A stretch of 5,031 bases of DNA, taken from Bacteroidota bacterium (GTDB lineage: Bacteria; Bacteroidota; Ignavibacteria; UBA10030; SZUA-254). The notes beneath the pieces are model-generated. The model was not told where the DNA came from. It did not search any database and saw nothing but the letters and a program-made list of their open reading frames with translations. Positions 1 to 5,031 of this stretch are shown one piece after another. The stretch covers positions 1 through 5,031 of the forward strand of contig SCUC01000382.1 in assembly GCA_004322375.1 (NCBI GenBank), in the 5' to 3' direction. Positions within the stretch are counted from its first letter, which is position 1. Each line of letters opens with the position of its first letter. Both the position numbers and the translations under genes were made by a program.

Positions 1-1718
1 CGCGAAATTTGTATGACCCGGAGCAAGGAGGATTTTTCATGCCCGAAGGGTGGTCGCAATGGCAGGGGAATACTTCCGATACAGCGGGGATGAATCAATT
101 TCTTGATGACAACGGGTACAGAGCCAACTTCATTCCCGGTGACCGATATGACCCTTATGGATTATATTTTGCTCCCGGCTATATGCGGAGAGTCTATCAG
201 AAGTATCATGCAATTTACTTTAATCCAAAGGTGAACATCGTAAGTCAACTTAATGAGAACCATCAGATTAAAGCAGGGTTTGAATATCGTTATCACTCGA
301 TTCGATATTATGAAAACTTAGAAGCGAACAGGGGTATCAATGCCAATATTCTCAATTCCTACGGATATACACTCGACGGTCAGGAAAATGATAATGGCAA
401 TGGAGGGTTGTTAGACGGCGTCCGTCATCCCTATGATATTGCGCTCTATGCACAGGATAAGATTGAAGATGAAGGTTTAGTTGTTAATGCGGGGATCCGT
501 TTCGATTTTTTCAACGCCAACACGAAGTCGTTGAAGGATGAGCAAGACCCGTTGGGAGCCAATCAAGTTCCCTCGGGAGACCCTCGCGCGACACGAGCTG
601 ACGCAACAGATTTTTCGGACACCAAAACAGAACAACAAATTAGTCCTCGATTAGGCATCGCGTTTCCGGTTACCGATAAAACGGTATTTCATTTTAATTA
701 CGGAAAATTTTTCCAGCAACCGAGCCTTACCGATCTCTACTACGGTACCAAGCTCATAGAATTTAAAGCACGCAGTGGTTCTCCTACTTACGCGACTCAG
801 AATCCAAATTTAAGACCGGAACAAACGACTTCCTATGAAGTTGGTATCACGCAAGAGTTAGCTGAGAACGTTCGTTTCTCCGGCACCGCCTATTATAAGG
901 ACACCAAAGATCTTGTCAATCTCCGATATACGGCTACATCGGCTCCCGGGGGCGCCGCGCTGTATCTTCTCACCAATCAAGATTATGGAACGATAAAAGG
1001 AATTGACCTTAATCTTGACATTCGACGAATGGGACCCGTATCGGGTAGGTTTGCCTATAGTTTAGCTTTTGCTCAGGGAACCGGCTCGGCGAGCAGGGAA
1101 AACTTTAATGCAGTTTGGTTAGGATATAATACGGCAAAGTTTACTCAACCGCTAGGATTCGACCAGCGTCATACCATTTCTGCTAACGTTGACATCCGGA
1201 ACGAAGGAGGAGATGGAAGTAATTTTCTTGACCGGACGGGAGCGAATATTTTGATGACAGCGCGAAGCGGATTCCCCTACACACCGGTCGAGAAGTATCC
1301 TTCTGCCCCGGCAACTATTTCACAATCTGTGCCACGAGATGCCCCGTTGGATGCCGTAAACTCGCGATATGGGCCCTGGACATTACGAATAGATTTAAAG
1401 ATAGATAAAGAAATAGATATGGGACCTTTTTCAACAAATTTTTATCTCAGGATATTAAATCTGCTGAATACTGAAAATCTGCTCGCAGTGTATCAAGCGA
1501 CAGGCGATGCAAACAATGACGGTTTCCTTGGCACAGAAGACGCTCAGGATATCATGAACATTTATGAAACAGATACCAAAAGCTATACAACAGGTTCAGA
1601 TTATGCTAACAAGTACAATGACCGGCTAGCCGGCGCAGATGTGAACAGCAACGGAAATAACGTGCGAAAATATGACTCGCCTCGTGAAGTACGTCTCGGT
1701 ATGATTATTACATTTTAA
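1..1718 (+). CDS. TonB-dependent outer-membrane receptor, C-terminal beta-barrel portion (5' partial)
   Basis: The frame is already open at base 3, and residues R-N-L precede the first possible (TTG) start at 9, so the gene begins upstream and this is the C-terminal 571 residues. The protein should form an outer-membrane beta-barrel that imports a ligand using TonB-ExbBD energy; the ligand is unknown. Evidence seen: alternating amphipathic strands rich in Tyr and Phe; the TonB-receptor block SPRLGIAFPV...FNYGKFFQQP (about 642-725); the block NPNLRPEQTTSYEVGI (801-848); a late strand with NFYLRILNLLNTEN; and a final strand PREVRLGMIITF ending in Phe, the usual signal for outer-membrane barrel assembly. 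The family is normally about 900-1100 residues here, so the signal peptide, any carboxypeptidase-regulatory-like domain, TonB box and plug are missing. The last long loop carries an EF-hand-like D-A-N-N-D-G-F-L-G-T-E-D at 1506-1541. No frameshift is visible. The family call is firm; SusC-type membership and substrate are not. Confidence 0.93.
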   Translation, partial: RNLYDPEQGGFFMPEGWSQWQGNTSDTAGMNQFLDDNGYRANFIPGDRYDPYGLYFAPGYMRRVYQKYHAIYFNPKVNIVSQLNENHQIKAGFEYRYHSIRYYENLEANRGINANILNSYGYTLDGQENDNGNGGLLDGVRHPYDIALYAQDKIEDEGLVVNAGIRFDFFNANTKSLKDEQDPLGANQVPSGDPRATRADATDFSDTKTEQQISPRLGIAFPVTDKTVFHFNYGKFFQQPSLTDLYYGTKLIEFKARSGSPTYATQNPNLRPEQTTSYEVGITQELAENVRFSGTAYYKDTKDLVNLRYTATSAPGGAALYLLTNQDYGTIKGIDLNLDIRRMGPVSGRFAYSLAFAQGTGSASRENFNAVWLGYNTAKFTQPLGFDQRHTISANVDIRNEGGDGSNFLDRTGANILMTARSGFPYTPVEKYPSAPATISQSVPRDAPLDAVNSRYGPWTLRIDLKIDKEIDMGPFSTNFYLRILNLLNTENLLAVYQATGDANNDGFLGTEDAQDIMNIYETDTKSYTTGSDYANKYNDRLAGADVNSNGNNVRKYDSPREVRLGMIITF

Positions 1719-1743
1719 GCGAGACTGTTTTCCGACACAACGA

Positions 1744-1749
1744 TATAAT
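1744..1749 (+). promoter_or_regulatory. Isolated TATAAT, possible -10 element for the second gene
   Basis: A perfect TATAAT lies in the intergenic gap, 40 bases before the ATG at 1790. No TTGACA-like hexamer sits about 17 bases upstream of it, and the Bacteroidota-type TAnnTTTG pattern is not met. In AT-rich spacer DNA this can arise by chance. If used, it would give a 5' leader of roughly 34 bases and some independent expression of the downstream gene. Confidence 0.2.
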
Positions 1750-1757
1750 CCATAAAA

Positions 1758-1772
1758 AACTTTGTAAAAGTT
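1758..1772 (+). repeat. Short perfect inverted repeat in the intergenic gap
   Basis: AACTTT and AAAGTT form a perfect 6-base dyad around a GTA spacer, just upstream of the AAAGG ribosome-binding site. It lacks the GC-rich stem and U-tract of an intrinsic terminator. It could be a small operator or a weak hairpin near the translation start, or chance in AT-rich DNA. Confidence 0.3.
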
Positions 1773-1774
1773 AT

Positions 1775-1779
1775 AAAGG
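1775..1779 (+). promoter_or_regulatory. Shine-Dalgarno-like AAAGG that supports the start at 1790
   Basis: AAAGG, part of AAAGGT, lies ten bases before the ATG at 1790. That spacing is slightly long but workable. Together with the signal peptide that begins directly at this ATG, it supports 1790 as the start. The next in-frame ATG, codon 17, would remove most of the hydrophobic export segment. Confidence 0.5.
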
Positions 1780-1789
1780 TAAAATTTGT

Positions 1790-4700
1790 ATGAAACTAAA
1801 AATTTACAGTGTTGTAACGATTGTTGTTCTCCTGACGATGACACTTGCAGAATTATCCTTCGCCGGACGACCTAATTTTCGGCAACGGCACGCTAAGGTA
1901 GATAAAACTGCCGTGCAGAACCAGTTTACCATGACAGGGAATAACTGGGCGTTTGAGATGACGAATTACGGTCCGTATGCTCAGGATGTTGGCGGACGTC
2001 TTCCCGATGCAGGCGGAGCAGGAGGGGAATTTCCCAGAGGAACAAAAGTCTATGTTATTTTTGCCGCAGGCATCCAAATAGGCGCATTAGTAAATGGCGT
2101 ACCTACCGTAAGCGTTGTGGATTTTGACTCTGAGTTTCAACCGGGCGCTTTGACAAAATCAGACCCACGCGATTCAACGGAAGTGCCGCAAGCCACCGAT
2201 CCGGGGAGTGCAGATAATAAACTCTTTGCATTGTACAGCGACGGAAGCGATGGAACCCCAATCGGCACCAACGGGGACGCAACTGATGATTACGCAAATT
2301 GGCCAGGTCAATACGGTGCTCCTGTCAAAGCAGATGGAACTCCTCTCATTATCGGCGATTTGATGAGCTGGAGTGTGTATAACGATATGGATCCTGCACT
2401 TCATAGAATACCGGATGATTCCAACCAGGATCCGTTGGGACTTGAAGTTCAACAGGCTTCTATACAGGTGAACATCACCGGTTACAGCGATGTATTTTTT
2501 ATGTACTACAAAATTATCAACAAAGGAACGAAGAATTTAAACGATGTGTATATCGCTGCCTGGTTTGATGCAGATGTTGATAATGCCGGCAACGACCTTG
2601 TCGCAACGGATACATCCAGCAGCATGGTATTCACCTATAATGCAGATAATAGCGATCCGATAAGCGGCGGGGGTTCAGCATACGGGGCTGATTTCTTCCA
2701 GGGTCCCGTTGTGCCGGGAGAAGAAACCGATACAGCAAAGTATCTGGAATTGACACAAGACGGTTTCGTTCAGCATGTTGTTCCGGGAAAGAAGACAATG
2801 GGATTAAGTACCACAGTTCGATATATCAATGTCCGAGGACCTGAAGGCGACCCCGAAAATGATGTAGAATTGTATAATCTCATGCGCGGTTTGGAAAAGG
2901 ATGGCACGCCAAAAGCAAGCCGGTTTACATATCCTGAAGATCCTGTAACCGGCAATCCATCGAATCTTGACCCGCTGCCGAACGATAAGCGCATGATGCT
3001 CTGCACAGGTCCGTTTAACCTTGCAGTGGGAGATACTCAGATTGTTGTGCTTGGATGCGTTGGAGGCAAAGGCTCCGATAACATGGATGCAATTGAATAT
3101 CTGAGAACCACAGATTTGATTGCGCAACAAGCCTACGACGCGAAATTTTTACTTCCACAGCCGCCTCCTTCGCCCAATCTCACAGCAATAGCTTTCGATG
3201 GAAAGGTTGCCCTGCAATGGGATAATTCTCCTGAAATAGCTGAAGACCACTATCCGGAATTAGCAAATCTTACCATTCCAAATTACAGGACGCGAGATTT
3301 TGCAGGGTATAAAGTATATCGTAGTCCGGATGGAACCGTTGGAAGCTGGGAATTATTAGCGCAGTTTGACAAAGCTGACGGCATAACTGTAATCCCCGAA
3401 ACGACATGGGTTGTACAGGATTCACTGATTAATACACTTCGCAGGATTCCCATTGGCGATGACAAAGGTCTTCATTATACATACGTGGATGATGATGTAA
3501 CGAATGAGCAAACCTATTATTATGCAGTAACTTCCTATGACGCTCAACCGGATATACGAAGCGGCGCTGCTCCAATTACGTTAGAAAGCACGCAAAGTCG
3601 GAACGCTGTGAAGGCAGTTCCGCGCAAACCGACGCTTGGGAATGTGGTTGCTGCGACGGCACAGGATACGGCAGACCATGTTGGAAAAAGCGATGGAGCA
3701 GTTTATACAACAGTTGTTGACCCAACAAAAGTAACCGGGCACACTTACAAAGTGATCTTCGATAGTGTAACGGTGATAGATACAGTCGCGTTAGATACAA
3801 CAAAATTGCTCGTGTGGAAATTGTGGGATGAAGACTTAGGCGATTTTGTCCAGTTCAATAAGGCGGATGACCCAAATACTGAGGTGGATGAGAGCTATTA
3901 TCAAGTAAATCAGGGTTCAGTGCTTGACGTATCAACACAAAATGAATTTGCCGTGGTTGACGGAATTCAATTTAGGGTATTTGGTCCGGCTCCAGACTTC
4001 AAAAATTTTCTTGTGGTGTCGAATGGTTCAGGAGCGCTTGACCCGCCTGATTATGGAGCGTTTGCTTTTAACTCCAGCGGTTTTCCTCACCCAACAACCG
4101 ATGAAGCGCCGTCTGATAACCAGCAAATAGGCGGCGGTCACTGGGGAATACATACGGGAGATAACGGGGCACGGTCAAGTTATGACGCATTTATTGACCG
4201 AACAACCCGTTCGGGTGATAACTGGGCAGAAATCATACCCTATGATTTTGAAATTAGGTTTACAGCAGCAGGCGGTTATGGGTTTGACGCGTATGTTAGT
4301 GGCACTACTGCAATTCAAGTACCTTTCGAATTATGGAATATAGGCATTGGCACCCCCGATGACCAGAGCGATGATTATCGCTTAGTTCCCTGGTTATTAG
4401 ATGATGATGGGGATGCACAATTCGGCATGAGCCCTACACCTGATACTCTCCGTGCGGCGGGAACAGTTGACCATTCGATTTCGGGAGGATTGAATGACCC
4501 TTATACCGATTGGATATACTGGCAAAAACCAACAGACGATTCACCCGGACAAGCCGGCTACTTGGCTTCCGAAGCGGAGATGATCGGTAATACATACGAT
4601 GGAAGTAGAGATGAAACAGAAGTGATGGCGCGAATGGTCTTAGTGAATTGGAATGGGGATACATCCACTTCTGAAATAAATCCACCTCCATCGGGACTTT

Positions 4701-5031
4701 ATAACCAAGCTATCCCAGAAGTTGGCACTACATTCCGTATTCTATCTGCCAAACCGAATGCACTTTCTGATACGTTTACGATCCGAACAACAGCAAATCC
4801 CTCATTTAATGCTTCTATGGCATCGGGTCAATTGGATAAATACCATATCAAAGTGGTGCCTAATCCTTACTACGGTTTTTCTTCTTATGACCAAAACCAG
4901 TTTAACAGAAGAGTAAAGATAACCGGTTTGCCCGACAAGTGTACAATAAGGATTTTCAATGTTGCCGGCGACCTTGTCAAAAGCATAGCGCATGATGGCA
5001 CGAGCAGCAATGATAGAAGCGACTCAGATAC
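1790..5031 (+). CDS. Large exported protein with fibronectin type III-like domain and T9SS/FlgD-Ig-like C-terminal domain (3' partial)
   Basis: The frame stays open from ATG 1790 to the window edge: 1080 complete codons, no stop. Residues 1-25 form a Sec signal peptide (basic MKLK, hydrophobic core, cleavage expected after S-F-A). It has no lipobox Cys, so this is not a lipoprotein. Residues 26-457 are a beta-rich module with GGEFPRGTKVYVIFAAGIQIGAL, VYIAAWFDADVDNAGND (253-269), YNLMRGLEKDG (362-372) and MMLCTGPFNLAVGDTQIVVLGC (402-423). These blocks recall large uncharacterised surface proteins of Ignavibacteria-like bacteria (from memory). Residues 458-600 look like fibronectin type III: KVALQW, FAGYKVYRS, YYYAVTSYD. 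Residues 600-1010 are acidic and beta-rich, with VDPTKVTGHTYKV (643-655), DDDGD (871-875) and DPYTDWIYW. From 1021, KVVPNPYYG and TIRIFNVAGDLV start a FlgD-Ig/sorting-type C-terminal domain, suggesting type IX export and surface anchoring. The end is cut, probably by tens of residues to about 100. The gene follows the receptor by 71 bases and may share its transcript. No catalytic motif was recognised; function is unknown, with adhesion, ligand capture or an S-layer-like role all possible. Confidence 0.92.
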   Translation, partial: MKLKIYSVVTIVVLLTMTLAELSFAGRPNFRQRHAKVDKTAVQNQFTMTGNNWAFEMTNYGPYAQDVGGRLPDAGGAGGEFPRGTKVYVIFAAGIQIGALVNGVPTVSVVDFDSEFQPGALTKSDPRDSTEVPQATDPGSADNKLFALYSDGSDGTPIGTNGDATDDYANWPGQYGAPVKADGTPLIIGDLMSWSVYNDMDPALHRIPDDSNQDPLGLEVQQASIQVNITGYSDVFFMYYKIINKGTKNLNDVYIAAWFDADVDNAGNDLVATDTSSSMVFTYNADNSDPISGGGSAYGADFFQGPVVPGEETDTAKYLELTQDGFVQHVVPGKKTMGLSTTVRYINVRGPEGDPENDVELYNLMRGLEKDGTPKASRFTYPEDPVTGNPSNLDPLPNDKRMMLCTGPFNLAVGDTQIVVLGCVGGKGSDNMDAIEYLRTTDLIAQQAYDAKFLLPQPPPSPNLTAIAFDGKVALQWDNSPEIAEDHYPELANLTIPNYRTRDFAGYKVYRSPDGTVGSWELLAQFDKADGITVIPETTWVVQDSLINTLRRIPIGDDKGLHYTYVDDDVTNEQTYYYAVTSYDAQPDIRSGAAPITLESTQSRNAVKAVPRKPTLGNVVAATAQDTADHVGKSDGAVYTTVVDPTKVTGHTYKVIFDSVTVIDTVALDTTKLLVWKLWDEDLGDFVQFNKADDPNTEVDESYYQVNQGSVLDVSTQNEFAVVDGIQFRVFGPAPDFKNFLVVSNGSGALDPPDYGAFAFNSSGFPHPTTDEAPSDNQQIGGGHWGIHTGDNGARSSYDAFIDRTTRSGDNWAEIIPYDFEIRFTAAGGYGFDAYVSGTTAIQVPFELWNIGIGTPDDQSDDYRLVPWLLDDDGDAQFGMSPTPDTLRAAGTVDHSISGGLNDPYTDWIYWQKPTDDSPGQAGYLASEAEMIGNTYDGSRDETEVMARMVLVNWNGDTSTSEINPPPSGLYNQAIPEVGTTFRILSAKPNALSDTFTIRTTANPSFNASMASGQLDKYHIKVVPNPYYGFSSYDQNQFNRRVKITGLPDKCTIRIFNVAGDLVKSIAHDGTSSNDRSDSD

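Noticed and set aside
9..11. TTG as a possible start codon for the receptor.
   Set aside because: The frame is open upstream to the window edge, there is no signal peptide after it, and the sequence is already barrel. It is an internal Leu codon.
5..16. The 12-mer aaatttgtatga occurs here and again at 1782-1793, where it spans the start codon of the second gene.
   Set aside because: At 5-16 it lies inside the receptor reading frame, and the ATG it contains opens only a short out-of-frame stretch. An AT-rich 12-mer repeated once is weak evidence; probably chance.
1780..1788. TAAAATTTG as a Bacteroidota-type -7 box (TAnnTTTG).
   Set aside because: It has one extra base between TA and TTTG and lies immediately before the start codon, which leaves no room for a leader carrying the ribosome-binding site.
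1790..1864. SusD-type lipoprotein identity for the second gene.
   Set aside because: The signal peptide ends S-F-A-G-R with no Cys after the cleavage site, and no SusD-like helical (TPR) pattern is seen; the protein is beta-rich and about twice the usual SusD length.
2571..2620. An EF-hand or thrombospondin type 3 loop in the second protein (residues 260-270, D-A-D-V-D-N-A-G-N-D).
   Set aside because: Spacing of Asp at 1, 3 and 5 fits, but there is no Gly at 6 and no acidic residue at 12, so the loop pattern fails.
1626..3803. Several minus-strand open frames of 60-108 codons (for example 1626-1844, 2174-2452, 2804-3130, 3576-3803).
   Set aside because: They lie wholly or mostly opposite the two well-supported genes, overlap each other, and their translations are low-complexity shadows without recognisable domains or ribosome-binding sites.
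3924..4130. A plus-strand open frame of 68 codons; a similar one lies at 4722-4916.
   Set aside because: Both are out of frame with, and fully inside, the continuous 1790-5031 coding frame, whose translation shows clear domain motifs.

Overview
The window looks like chromosome from a Gram-negative bacterium of the FCB superphylum. Base composition looks moderate by eye. The outer-membrane and secreted protein types resemble those of Ignavibacteria/Chlorobi-related, Calditrichota or Marinimicrobia-type lineages more than classical Bacteroides. This placement rests on protein style recognised from memory and is an inference.

Two large same-strand genes fill almost the whole window, and both are cut by its edges. 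Positions 1-1718 hold the C-terminal part (about 571 residues) of a TonB-dependent outer-membrane receptor. Most of the beta-barrel is present; the signal sequence, TonB box and plug lie upstream. After a 71-base gap, an open frame starts at ATG 1790 and runs to the last base without a stop, giving 1080 complete codons. It encodes a very large exported protein with, in order: a Sec signal peptide; a long beta-rich N-terminal module; a fibronectin type III-like domain; a second acidic beta-rich module; and the start of a C-terminal 'VVPNPY...TIRIFNVAGDLV' domain, related to the FlgD-Ig/type IX secretion sorting-type domains found at the ends of surface proteins in these bacteria.

The 71-base gap has no convincing terminator. 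It contains a Shine-Dalgarno-like AAAGG, a small perfect dyad and an isolated TATAAT, so the two genes are probably cotranscribed, perhaps with an extra internal promoter. The simplest reading is an outer-membrane uptake receptor encoded with a large surface-exposed or secreted partner. The layout resembles SusC/SusD pairs, but the second protein is not a recognisable SusD. The substrate cannot be read from the sequence.

I saw no RNA genes, mobile elements, CRISPR arrays or antisense genes. No gene-free stretch exceeds 300 bases.
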